Below are positions 12,413-23,200 of a DNA stretch of 64,000 nt, piece by piece. Positions within the stretch are counted from its first letter, which is position 1. Every line of letters begins with the position of its first letter. The stretch covers positions 1-64,000 of the forward strand of contig NW_025954997.1 of the NCBI RefSeq assembly GCF_022376445.1. Direction: 5' to 3'. Both the position numbers and the translations under genes were made by a program. This DNA is from Fomitopsis serialis (lineage: Eukaryota > Basidiomycota > Agaricomycetes > Polyporales > Fomitopsidaceae). Below the pieces are notes generated by a model. That model made no database searches, was not told the DNA's origin, and saw only the letters and a program-made list of their open reading frames with translations.

Positions 12413-15400
12413 CTTCATTGAATATAAGGTTAAGGATCTTATGACGGCCAATCAGATTGATTGGCGAGAGGGCGGCGAGATGGTCCCGGTAAGGCGCCTC
12501 CTGTTTAGTCGAATTGAAACCTTCGTTTTCTTTGAGGGGCTCGCGGGTGCCATGCAGGCCCTCTCCAATTGCTGCGCCAGCCTACAGGATCGAGGTGGAG
12601 TCAGTGGGTATTGTCTAGGGCAGAAATCGGGGCATAGTGCGCACGAAGGTTGCGAGGAGCGCAGCCATTGTCTGCGGGATTTCTCGCTCCATCGCGCCAG
12701 GGCCAGTATTGATGGACGAGATGAACGCCGAGTCTTCGATGGGGCAGAGTGCTTTGGGTCCGAGGAACAGGATGTTGGCGAGATTGATGATTGGCTCTGC
12801 GCAGAATGGTATGTTGCGCTTGAGCTCGGTATAGCTGCCGTTCTGTGTCGTCCAAGTGAGCATCCGAGTCCAAATGGTCAATGAGGTCATGATCCATACC
12901 ACGAGTTTACCGGGGAATATGAACTGGTCATTGAGGAGCAGCTCCTGGACAGCCGTCTGGAGGGCCTCCGGGTCATTCTCGATGGCCTTGAGGCCATAGC
13001 CCTCCCATACAGGATCACGACAGGCGCTATACCAGGGTCCACGGATCGAACACATTCTCTTGGCGGGCTGGCGATGTTACATGGGTGCAGTTAGTACTCC
13101 GCGCGTGCAGCAAGATCAATCAGCGAGTCAATGGACTTACCAATGTCAGTAAGCTGAGGACATACGCTGAGTCTTGCAACAGGCGCTGGGCGATTGTACT
13201 GTAGTTGGGGCCGAGGCGCCGCGCACCAGTGATGAATATGTCGAGGAACATTTTGGGCCGCTCGCCGATGTTCGGAAAGGCATTGACAAGTGCCAGAGCT
13301 TGCGGCAACTCTTGGGCGATGGTCGACTTCAACAGAGTGCGGACCTTGTTTGATTTCTGCGAGTTGAGACCAGCTACCTTATTCCCGTCCTTAAATGTGA
13401 CTTCCGTATCCTCGGGCCAGACGTTCACATGGCTGGCACGCAACAGGCCTCGGGCATCTGTTGCTGATTCATCGTCGTCGTCGTCGTCGTTGCCTGAGAT
13501 AGTACCATTGCGAGTTGCCTGGTGTCGCAAAAAATGCATCATCCTCGTGACTACTCGAATCCGAATCCATAGAAGTACAAGCTTACCTGATGTCCCTTCA
13601 CATTGGTGGCAGGCCCGGGAATCGATTGCTGACAATGTCGAGGTGATTAGCTCAGCTCTAATATGCACGACTTGGACAGCAGTACGTACGTCGGAAGGAG
13701 CCGGTGCGGTCAGCTACAGCAGTTTGGTAGTGAGTCCGATGGCTTGGGACTACATAGTCAGCTAACAGACATACCTTACGTCGTGGCTTAGGGCGTCCAG
13801 TGCGGGACTTTTCAGGGAATAGGTCAAGTCCCGAGTCTTCGCCACTGCTGATGGACTCGGGGGGTGGCTGTCATTCACATGATAGTCTCAGTCAGCAGCC
13901 CGACACCACAGTTCGTTGAAGGCATGATAGCTAGAACGCACCCAAGGAAACATTTTGTCCATAGACGTTGAACGCCGCAACTGTCAGATGATTTAGAGCG
14001 GTGTTCACGCCATAACAGTGAAGTTACTTGCCCTTTTCAGGCGCTGGTACAATCGAGGCAATCAGAGGTCGACACGAGCAGAGCTAGAGTCAGCGTTGTG
14101 GGACATGGTGAGTACTGTGTGCGTACCTGGCTGTCGGTCTCGCGGAAGCCTCCCTGCCGCTTGGTCTTCGTCACAGTGACACCTTTCTCGGCAACCACCA
14201 TGCCAGCCTGGTTAGATCGCTGCTGCAACAGCCGCTTGGTTACTTCGGCGCAGCGGCCACAAGATAGATCTAGGATGGGAGCACTTACCTGCGTGGTGGA
14301 ACTGCGTTGGTTGGAAGACGCGGCCGGCTGAGGGTGCGATGATGACTCATTACGGTGCTCCTCCACACTCGGTGTGTTTTTCTTATCATCTTGTTGACCG
14401 TAGTGACGACTGGCTGGCAGCTTAGGGCGCTGTGCCCGACGGATGATCATCTCCTGCGCGACGGACTTAGTAGACTATAAGCAGTGCCAAGGACCTGGCG
14501 GTATGCGGTATGAACGCACGTTCCATTCGCGATGAACCCGTGCCTCCCTAAGGTTCATGGGGTCATCTTCGTCTTCAGCTACCGGACATTCAGCTTCATC
14601 TGCGGAGTCATTGGCATCGGGATTGCGGGTGGGAGGAGACTCGTATCCAGGGTCTAGGAAGTCAGGCGCATAATCGGACCCTCCGGCCTCTGAGTCTGAG
14701 AGTACGCGGCGGTTGTGCCGGCCTTTCGAGACGACCTTGACTGACTAGAAAATGGGGATCGTAGGCGTGAGAGAAATGTAATTCAACATGCTCAGCGGTC
14801 AAAACACGATCACGGTACTCACACCTTGCGCCAATTGCTCCGCAACTTTAACGGACTTACGGCTGGATGGTGCGTGCACATCTTGCACACCAAAGTCCTC
14901 TTCGCTTTCAGGCTCGGCACCCGATTTGTATTCTTCATCGTCCGACCTGGACTCGGCCTCAGAGCCTCCACCGCCATCATCACTGGGATCGGCTGCTGCT
15001 AGTCTCTCACGGTGCTGATCATGATCGAAATCGGTGCGTGCACTTAGCTCGGTGTCGTCCATGCGAGGATCTATGTCAATGTTGAGCCGTTCTCAATGAG
15101 CATATCAGTCTGCCAGTGAAGATCATTGTACGTACCACGACCTATCTCAGGCTCTTGATTGACTGTTCTAGATGCAGATGCCTTCGAATGAGAGGCCTGC
15201 GTCAGCGAGGACTTCGATGGCACATTGGCGGGCACTAGTGGTGGAGGTGCGTTCGCAGTCATCTAAATTATACTACATGATTTGTTGATTGAAGGCATGT
15301 ACGTACGTTGGCCTTGGCCCATTCTCATTCGTGCAGCCTTGACTTGCATTGTCATAGTGTCGGCGGCTGATTCTTCGGGTTGGTGTTTCTGGCGAGGCTT

Positions 15401-15543
15401 CGGCTGCCAAACTGGAGAGGAATTAGCCTCGATATGGGCTGAACACGGGGCTGGGAATCAAGCACACCTCGGTCCTTGTATGCCTGTGTTTTCGCAGCAC
15501 GAGGTCCGGTGACGCGACCGAAAAGAACACAAAAGCCACACAA
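12413..15543 (-). CDS. DUF6532-like multi-exon protein, possibly transposon-associated
   Basis: About ten exons read on the minus strand with typical short introns. N-terminal exons (15.54-14.13 kb) encode a disordered, acidic and Ser-rich region, with pieces MTANAPPPLVPANVPSKSS, DDTELSARTDFDHDQ, SDYAPDFLDPGYESPPTRNP and AQEMIIRRAQRPKLPASRHY. The 13.67-13.14 kb exon contains HVNVWPEDTEVTFKDGNK and MFLDIFITGARRLGPNYSTI. The next exons contain WYSACRDPVWEGYGL, LLNDQFIFPGK, LKRNIPFCAEPIINLANILF and REIPQTMAALLATFV, and the last gives YRDHLAALSPINLIGRHKIL. Order and spacing match my recollection of the DUF6532 family, which is abundant in agaricomycetes and has no known function. The start is uncertain: 15,262 (ATG) or further up. 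A C-x2-C pair (CHQC) lies near 13,610. It is flanked by a hAT remnant and an LTR-like block, so a mobile origin is plausible. Confidence 0.5.
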
Positions 15544-15595
15544 AAACCCAACCGTGAGGTCGAGCAGTGGTATGCGAGGCCTCTGCGTCTATGAG

Positions 15596-16104
15596 ATGTA
15601 CGGGGGACTGTACAGTGGTCTAGGTAAGAAGGAGGAGGACGGACAAGACTCCGAACGACGTGGGAGAGCTTCGAAGATGTCGAAGACTGTTCGAAGACGA
15701 GGGCTAAGCCTCGAAGGTAGAGGGGGAGTTTCGACAGACGTGTCGAACGAACGGTGACAAGGAAGGCGAGCGACGGCAGGAAAAGAAGTGTAGAGCCTCT
15801 CGGGGCAACTACGAGTTGGCGAACGTACTGGCGAACTGACTGACTGGCTTCGAACGTACTGACTGACTGGCGAACTTGCTGACTTCGAACGTACTGGCTG
15901 ACTGACGAACCTCGCCGGTGCGAGGTGAGATTGAGAGGGTAAGGGGGTCTCTGAGATTCGAAGGGAACAAGTCCCAGAGTATATACAGGAAAATACGGTC
16001 CGAAGACCAAGAGAGCCAAGAGAAATACAAGAAATGATGAATGAAAGTGATAAGGAAAGTAGCCAATCGGAGAATGTACAACGCTCGACCCGGACCTACT
16101 AACA
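15596..16104. repeat. LTR-like block of a gypsy element
   Basis: The block begins TGTACGGGGG and ends CTACTAACA, so it is bounded by TG and CA like an LTR. Inside are a TATATAC box near 15,980 and an imperfect tandem array of TTCGAACGTACTGACTGAC-like units at about 15,813-15,912. A gag-like open frame starts about 140 bp to the right on the plus strand. I found no second copy in the window and no clear primer-binding site or polypurine tract, so both the boundaries and the orientation are provisional. Confidence 0.35.
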
Positions 16105-16242
16105 CATGAGAGCATCCAACTCGGCCTTCCGCAGGTTCCGCATAACGGGCGACCGCCCCGAACGGCGAAGGTCATAACCGGAGCCGGTGACAGTCCTCGA
16201 AGATATGAGACAGCGGCAGGAGTTCGCCTGACTTACACGAAC

Positions 16243-16951
16243 ATGCCGCACCTCGACCCAACTTCCGAAGCGTATGCTGCCCGCTACTACCGCCTCCTAG
16301 AGGTCCTCAAGACCGAGGGACTTGTCGAGCCGCGATACGATGCCAACAGTCCCGGAGAGTGGCTGGCTTGGGCTCACGGAGTCCGTTGGATGATCGTACG
16401 TGCCTCCGAACTTAGACTATCGTTCGAACCATCGAACCGACCTTCGAACAGCGATTCTTGTTCGAGTCCCGCAGCCGGGCCATACTGCTGGCGAACGATA
16501 CGCTTCCTGCTCCTAGGTCGTTCCCCGAGATCGACGAGTTGATGCGTTACCTCGACGAGGTCTTTCACCGCGATGGCAACCAGGGAGACATCCTAGGTTC
16601 GCCCTACCCTACGATCGCGTGGTCCGAGACCTTGGTACTGCTCGAACAAGTCAACCAGGCCGAGCGTCGTCCCCTCGCGAACCCGCAGTATCAGCGCGAG
16701 TCGTTGATCCTGTCCGACTTTCGCCAGCTGCCCGACAACCTCGAGTCCATGGGTCGAGCGATCCACAACATCGCAGTCGACCAGCGCCGCACGCACGGTA
16801 CCCTCGTGGGTTGCTCGAAAGCCTGCTCGAGCGCGTCAACACTGACCGTGGTTCCGACACCGGCCCGTCTGTTCGTAGGGGTAGGGGTGGTGGTCATGGG
16901 TGTGGAGGTCGAGGCCATAGATACGAGAGTTGCCGAGGTCGTCACTAGTTA
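16243..16951 (+). pseudogene. gag-like protein of a gypsy retroelement, frameshifted
   Basis: Exon 1 (16,243-16,395) begins MPHLDPTSEAYAARYYRLL and ends RWMI at a GTACGT donor. Exon 2 starts at 16,452 with RFLFESRSRAILLAND and continues through FPEIDELMRYLDEVF, SPYPTIAWSETLVLLEQVNQ and FRQLPDNLESMGRAIHNIA. Near 16,800 a one-base change of frame is needed to reach GLLESLLERVNTDRG and the Gly/Arg-rich tail VRRGRGGGHGCGGRG before the stop. A helical N-terminal domain with a basic RG-rich tail fits a capsid/nucleocapsid-like Gag, but there is no CCHC knuckle. Frame loss suggests an inactive copy. It is on the opposite strand from the nearby pol. Confidence 0.5.
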
Positions 16952-17159
16952 GTTTGACGTAGCCATGTACTTGCCCGGAGTCCTACCAATGTAGCGACGC
17001 TTCTAAACCGCTTGCCTCTGCCACTAAGGGTTCCGAACATTGACGCTTGAGCTTCGAACATTGGACGGTTCCCTCGAACGGACGGACAGTGCGTCGACCA
17101 TTACGACTTAGTATACTGTCGTACCGACCGTAAATCGCGTTTTCGGTGGGTAGGTGAGC

Positions 17160-17310
17160 TAAGGGCTCATCATCTCCCCCTTACTGAGATCCAGACCGTC
17201 CTCGGTCGGCTCGAACACGCCGGCGCTTGATTTGCGTCCGCGATCATCGAGATACTTCCGCGCCAGGTCGTCCGAAGGTCTTGTCCAATGGCGAGCACTG
17301 AGAAGCGATT
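17160..17310 (-). pseudogene. short retroelement coding relic
   Basis: A minus-strand frame reads PSDDLARKYLDDRGRKSSAG, then FEPTEDGLDLSKGEMMSP and a stop. The block TEDG-D-SKGE is repeated at the end of the reverse transcriptase/RNase H frame near 20,870 (LTEDGQDFSKGED), so the two stretches are related. It probably belongs to a second, mostly lost copy of the same gypsy family. Confidence 0.4.
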
Positions 17311-17471
17311 AGCGAACGGCAGGACGCGCTTCGATCACGTTGATCCGAAGAATTAATCCCATTGGACGGGAGGTGAGCGCTTCTTTCCCGTTTCGGACTG
17401 ATTCTGATGGGATGATCCCCGTTGTTTCAGCGCCTCGAATGCGGTAGGTGGACCCACAAAGCTCGAGCGCA

Positions 17472-17480
17472 CATATAGCG
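17472..17480 (+). promoter_or_regulatory. TATA-like box upstream of the six-cysteine gene
   Basis: CATATAGC lies about 80 bp before the ATG at 17,553 and is followed by a pyrimidine-rich stretch, a usual fungal promoter arrangement. It suggests the plus-strand gene has its own promoter and is not read from an LTR. Confidence 0.35.
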
Positions 17481-17552
17481 GGGGGGATCCCCGCCGAACT
17501 TCGCTTAATCCCCCGCTTCGCTCTCCCGTCTCCGTCTCTGTTCGCTCGCCCC

Positions 17553-19178
17553 ATGTCCGCTTCGTCCGCTCCCGTGCCCGCTCCCGCCTTCTCCAAGTCC
17601 CCCGAACCTGCCGGCGCCTCTGCGTCGGACGACGAATACACGGTGGACGCGAAGACCGGTTTCCCCGTCCCCACGACCCGAAGAGCCCCATGGCTCCGCT
17701 CGCCAACTGGGTCGTGGGGCATCTCGTGCCCGAAAATCCGGATGCCATCGAGGAATGGTTCGAGGGCGCGTATGCGGCGGTGGTAAGTTCTCGACTCGGT
17801 TCATCTCGTTCGGGTTGACTTAGCATTCTCGAAGAATCGCTTTACCCGCGTGACGAAAGGCGCGTTCCTTTCGCAGCGGTACGCGACGGCTCTGGGCCGT
17901 CTCCTCGTCCTCGCAACGGACGTAAATCCGGACGCCGCGCGCCAATGCGCCGACAACATGGAGTGGCCGTTACTCGAGGCCGCCATCAAGCACGCCGCGC
18001 TCGAACGCGAGAAGCGCGCGCTCTGGGAGGCCGAGCAAACCCGCCTTCGTCTCGAGACCGAGGAGCGCGAACGTCGGGAGGCCGAGGCCCAGAAAGCCCG
18101 CGAGGCCCAGGAGGCCGAAGAACACGCTCGTCGCGAGGCCGCCGAGGCCGAAGAGCTCGAACGCCGCGAGGCCGCCGAGCTTGAGGAGGCCGCCGAGGCC
18201 CACAAACGCGAGGCTGCTCGTCAGCTTCGCGAGGAGAAGACTCTGCCGCGACGTGGTCGGTCCGGTGCTCGGGGCAAGGGTAAGTCCGCGCACAGTCCCC
18301 CACCGCCTCGGATGCCTCGACCGTTCGCGCCGAGTCGCCCGAGGTCGAAATCGTCGCCGAGCCCAAGGGCTCGAAGAAAACAAGAAGCGCAAGGCCCCGG
18401 CTGACGGCTCGGCGCCTGACGTCACGGACCCGCCGTCCGCAAGCTCGTCGCTCGCGCGACCACTGTCCGCGACAGGACATGGCGGTGAGTCTCCCCACTT
18501 TCTTCGTCGTACCCTACTAACTTTTCGTGCTTAGTGCGATCGCTGCGCCGCGGGCTACGCGACTCCGAAGGATTGCATCTTCGAGGCCGATGCGGTCGCG
18601 TGCAATCAATGCCTCCACGACCAGCAGGGGTGCTACTGGGGTGCCGCTACGTTGGCCGGCACGCGCAAGTCTCGCCGCGCTGGTAAGTTTGCTTGGCATC
18701 TTCGAAGATCGAAGGACGTTCGTAGCTGACTCCTTTATTCGTAGGCAAGGGCGGCGACGCCGAGGAGCCTGCAGCTCCCGTGCCTCCGGCTCCTGTCACG
18801 GTCCCGGCCTTGGGCTCTGCGGCCTTCATGACGTCGCGCATGCCCCTCCATCCTCGTGCCGCCGCGGCCTTGCACGCCGCGCAGACGCAGGCTCCGCCGA
18901 TCGACATCTCGGCGATCCTGCAGGCGCAGTGCGCTCCGGTCCGTTCGCTCGCCGAGGCCCGTGCAGCCTTGACGGCGACCACCGAGCGCGTCGGCAACGT
19001 CGAGGCTTCGCTAAACCTGATGGGCCTCGAACTTGCGGTGCTCGAGGGCCTTCAGGAGTACTACAGCCGTCGCGTCGACGAGCTGTACGTCGAGTCCACT
19101 GAGGCCGCGCGTGGCGCATTCGATCCGCCCGCAGCTGGTCCGTCGGCGGGGCCTTCGAAGGGAAAAGGGTCGAAGTAG
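17553..19178 (+). pseudogene. retroelement-associated protein with six-cysteine zinc-like motif
   Basis: The plus-strand gene starts at ATG 17,553 (MSASSAPVPAPAFSKSPEPA). Exon 1 ends EEWFEGAYAAV at 17,781. Exon 2 resumes NRFTRVTKGAFLSQRY, ATALGRLLVLATDVNPDAA and a long charged coiled coil rich in EA and RE repeats. A one-base shift in an A-run near 18,375 is needed to continue into KKNKKRKAPADGSAP. The next exon (from about 18,535) has CDRCAAGYATPKDCIFEADA and VACNQCLHDQQGCYWG, that is C-x2-C-x9-C-x8-C-x2-C-x6-C, a probable zinc site. The last exon gives MTSRMPLHPRAAAALHAAQT, LAEARAALTATTERVGN and a C-terminal coiled coil. Proteins of this type occur in polypore genomes next to gypsy pol genes and have no known role (from memory). 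It converges on pol, whose stop is 233 bp away. Confidence 0.55.
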
Positions 19179-19410
19179 GTAGTCGTTCGTAGTGTCCTCC
19201 GGTCGTGTTCGTAGGTCCGTAGATGCGTTCGGGGTTCGTAGTTATGTGTATCCATCTCGCGCTGTGTAACGTCTCTCCTCCTTGTCTTGTATAATAAATT
19301 GCTCGCGTCTATCCGTTGTTTGGAGGATCGAAGAATGTAGATGAATAAGAATGAGGGTGTCTTAAAGCCTGAACTTGTATGGGGTATACTGTGCGAGTCT
19401 CTTGACAGAC

Positions 19411-22141
19411 TCATTCTTCGTCTTCTGAACTCGACGATTCATCGTCTAGTTCGTCGGGTAAATCAGGCGCGTCTGGTTCGTCATCGCCTAGTGTGTCTGA
19501 CTGTTCCATTTCATGCAAGCGTTCGAAGGGTACGTCCAGATGTTCGAGCGAAATTGTGATCGATCTTCGAGCAAGGTAGGGAATGACTCGAAACGCGGCG
19601 ATAGGTCTGTCGAGAACCGTGCCATCTAGTTCAGCAATGATGTAGGCACCTCCTCGGTTTCGAGATACGACAACCATAGGCCCTTGGTATCGTGGACGCA
19701 TCTTACGGTTCAAGGCCTTCTCTATCGCTGTGTTTCGTACGAGGACTAAGTCCCCTCGTTGGAAGTCGAAGTCTTCGATCGTGTACTGATGCTCTCGTTC
19801 GAAGCGTCGCGCAGCCTCACGTCTCGCTTCGTAGACCTTCGAGTAGATCTTCGAAAGGTCCTCCGACCGTTTCTGAAGTGCTATGGCTCGTCGCGCAATC
19901 AAGTCGGTAGTGTCGAGTGCTGTCTCGGGCGGTGGGACAAGGTACGTTGCTTCGATAACGTCGAGAGGCAGTATCGGGTGCGTGCCTGTAGCTGCAAAGT
20001 GCGGCGAACAGCCCATTCTTCGACGAGTCGTTACGCGTTCGGACCACAGTACTGAGTGGAAGACCTGTGACCAGCGCGACTGATCTCCGTCTGCTGCCTT
20101 AAACAACGCTTGTCTCATGTCGAAGTGCGAACGTTCGACGATACCGTTCGCTCGCGAGTTGTAACCACTGATCCTGATATGGTTGATGTGATACTTCTTC
20201 GAGAGGTACTCGAGCGCCTTGACCCAGGGTCCGCCGTTGTCGGAGACTAGTTCGACAAGCGTACCCCAGCGACAGACAATGTCTTGATATAGCCACTCGC
20301 CAAGGGTCTGAGCTGTCTCTCTTCGAAGCATTCGGGCTTCGGGATACGTGATCGAAGAACAGCGCGCTTGCGCTATGAGCTTATAGCCTCCCGAAACAGG
20401 CATGAACATCGTGTCGCAGAACGCCTTCATGAATAGTCCGGCTGGCATCGCGACCGTCGGTGGGATGAGGATCTGTCGTAACTGACGCTTCTGACATAGG
20501 TCGCAGTTCGAACATACCAGCCTACGTCGGACTTGTGATCGGGCCACCAGAAGCGTTCGGAGACTGCTACGATTGTTGCGTGGATTCCGCGGTGTCCGAT
20601 CCTATCGTGGCTCTCGCGTAATGTTCGAAGCCTTCGCTCGTGTGGTAGGACAACCTTATGCGCGCCTTGACCATTTCGTCTCCAGAGTCGATCCCCGGTG
20701 ACGAAGAACTGCGTCGCGTACTTGTAGAATGCTTCGAACGCTCGTTGCGAAAGTCCGTCTGGCTTCGAAAGCGTCATCAGGAAATGCTTAACTTGCTCGA
20801 CACGTGCGTCTAGCTTTCGAGCTTTGTCCGACGTGGTACTATCGCGTAGTCGTCGTCATCCTCCCCCTTACTGAAATCTTGGCCGTCCTCGGTCAACACG
20901 AGCACCGCAACGTTCGAAGGGTGGGAGAGGGTGGGATAAGGCTGTATCATGTGCACGAACGAGTACATGTTGTCGATCCAGTCTTCGAACGCGTCGTCTT
21001 CGTCGATTGGGTCGTCGCCTGGTTGCGTCGTTCTTCGGGACAGTCCATCCGGTCCGTGCGAGGTCCCGGGCACATGCACGAGAGTGAAGTGAAACGTGAG
21101 AATTGAGACAATCCAGCGATTAATGCTCGCGCTCGGTGCGATGTCAGGATTAGCGAGCATGCCCTTGATGTAGCGAGCGTCGACTTCCACGATTAGGTTT
21201 CGAATCCCGATGACATACATTCGAAGCGCTCGAAGAGCGCGGAACAGTCCATAGATTTCAAGCTTTGGTTGCGAGAATCGACGTTCACGGTCGTTGAGCG
21301 TGATTGACCCGAATCGGCTGTAGTACCTGCGCTTGGCGTCCTCCTCGTCGCACTGGCATAGGAGGAATCCGACTGCAATGAAGGACGTGTCGACGGCCAG
21401 AATAACGGGTGCCGTCGAGTCGTAGTTGATCGAACGAAGTGCTGGGCTTTCGAGCAAGGCCTGCTTCAAGTCGTCCTGAGCCTGCTGTTGTGCGGGCCCC
21501 ATTCGAAGGGCATATCCTTCCTTGTTAGCGGACCGAGCGTCGGCCCGGTGCGCGAAGTTCTTGATAAATATCCTGCACACTCCGATCGTGCCGAGAAACG
21601 CTCGAACATCGGACAAGGTCTGACAGGCGCCCCAGTTTCGGATGGTCGCAACTCGAGATTCGTCAGGTAGGCGTCCCTGAGGCGTGCAGCGGTGGCCAAT
21701 GACCATGATTTCTCGAGCTATCAGCACACTCTTAACTCCCGAAAACGTTCCACCAGCGTAGCACATTCGAGTGACGATCCGATTAAGGTTCTGGAAATGT
21801 TCCCAGACGAACCTTCGAATACCAGGATTCTGCGGGATGACTTCGCCACCATAGTCGCTAGCCGGACCTTTGAGCGGAACGTCGTCGATGTAGGGTACAG
21901 TGTGTTCGGGAGTTTCGGGCTGAAGTATATAGGTTACGTCGTCGTGGAAGATGGGTACTGCATTTGTCCACCCCATAGGAAGCGTAGTAAGTCGCATGGC
22001 TCCATACGGTGTCTGGAACGTAGTGAGATCTCTCGAACTTTCGGCGATATAGCGTTCGTCGTAGCCGACATAGAGGTCTAGCATCCCTCCGCACGTTCGT
22101 CCTCCGAACTGTTCGGCGAGATGTTCGGGAGTCGGCGGGAC
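19411..22141 (-). pseudogene. Ty3/gypsy pol: reverse transcriptase, RNase H and integrase, 5'-truncated
   Basis: Reading from 22,141 leftward, the frame enters inside the reverse transcriptase (PPTPEHLAEQFGGRT, TTFQTPYGAMRLTTLPMGWT) and contains the catalytic box YIDDV. It continues into the RNase H region (VILAVDTSFIAVGFLLCQC, SQPKLEIYGLFRALR, VEVDARYIKGMLANP). A frameshift near 20,815 precedes the integrase zinc-binding part (HDRIGHRGIHATI). Another near 20,530 precedes the integrase core with D (AFCDTMFM), D (VSDNGGPWV) and E (GIVERSHFDMRQ), a chromodomain-less C-terminal region and an acidic tail. Protease, Gag and the RT N-terminus are missing. The truncation point lies immediately beside the inverted-repeat element that starts at 22,146. 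At least two frameshifts make it non-functional. Confidence 0.9.
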
Positions 22142-22588
22142 ACCACATCAGGAAAATCCAGATTCCGCAATTTGGAATAAATTGTGTCAAATCGTTGCTA
22201 ACATGTCTAATGAGTACTCACCGAACTCTGCGAGCTAAGTCTGTGATAATGACATCTACTAGATACAGTATTAGTACATGTATGATCCTATTAGATGCAG
22301 CAACAAGGTTGTTCCCTAATTGTTGCTAAAGTGGTGCATCATACAACACACACAATGTCTTGTTACAAATAGTTCAACAATAATTCAATTGCTGTGTGGT
22401 ATGACCGAATACAAATGCTATATGCTACACTTAGCAACGCAACAGTCGATGGTCGTCGACAAGGCCATCTTCAATATAAGACGACAACTCCTATGTGTTA
22501 GCTATTCTACGACTGAATATCCCCATAGCATCTCACACACAAGCCATTACTCGCGACAGTAACCATACAGATCATGCACGAGCGCGGG

Positions 22589-23200
22589 TCATGCAAACCA
22601 TGGTCCATGAGTAAAGTTAATGAGCGCCGGGTTATGTACTATGAGGGACGCAAAGATGAGTATGCGGGCGCGCGGGCGGTAGCGGATATGTGGGCGCGTG
22701 GTCAGGTCAATACGCGGGCAGGTAGGGTAGGCAAGCATGTAGGCGGGCATGCCAATACGTGGGTAGGTGGACAGGCCAGTGCATGAGTAGGCCGGAGATT
22801 GGACGGGCAAGCCAGGGAGTAAGTGGAGTGATACTGCGATGAGTGAGTGGGCAATGAGCAAGTTGTGGATGAGTAGATGCGTAGACAGACGCACGACTGG
22901 ACAGGCAGCAGGCGGGCGGGCGAGTGACTGGCGCATCGTGGCTGCTGGCGGGCAGGGCGCGGGGACGTGAGACTGCGACGGGACGACGAACAGAGTGAGA
23001 AGAGACGCCAGGTAGAAGCCAGGACTCGGGAGCGAGTTGACGGTCGGAGACGGCGTGAGGGCGGTAGGAAAAGTGTCGAGGACGGAGGGCGGCGAGCGGT
23101 CGCCATCCATTTTCGGGATGGCGAGACGGACCAGATTAGGCAGTGTTGTATCGGGGATGACAGGAGGCGCGCGCGGACGAGCAGATTTAGACGCGACGGG
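22589..23200 (-). pseudogene. coding-like fragment inside the inverted-repeat element
   Basis: On the minus strand from about 23,200 to 22,960 the frame reads non-repetitive residues, including PRAPPVIPDTTLPNLVRLAI, MDGDRSPPSVLDTFPTALT and PSPTVNSLPSPGFYLA. It then dissolves into the C-rich low-complexity tract. The texture is that of a disordered part of a host regulatory protein. No family is recognised and no splice sites are needed. It may be another captured host-gene piece, parallel to the F-BAR fragment at 49.4 kb. Confidence 0.3.

Noticed and set aside
15423..16175. 250-codon minus-strand open frame over the LTR-like block
   Set aside because: Ser/Val/Leu repeats mirror the tandem TTCGAACGTACTGACTGAC array; no protein family.
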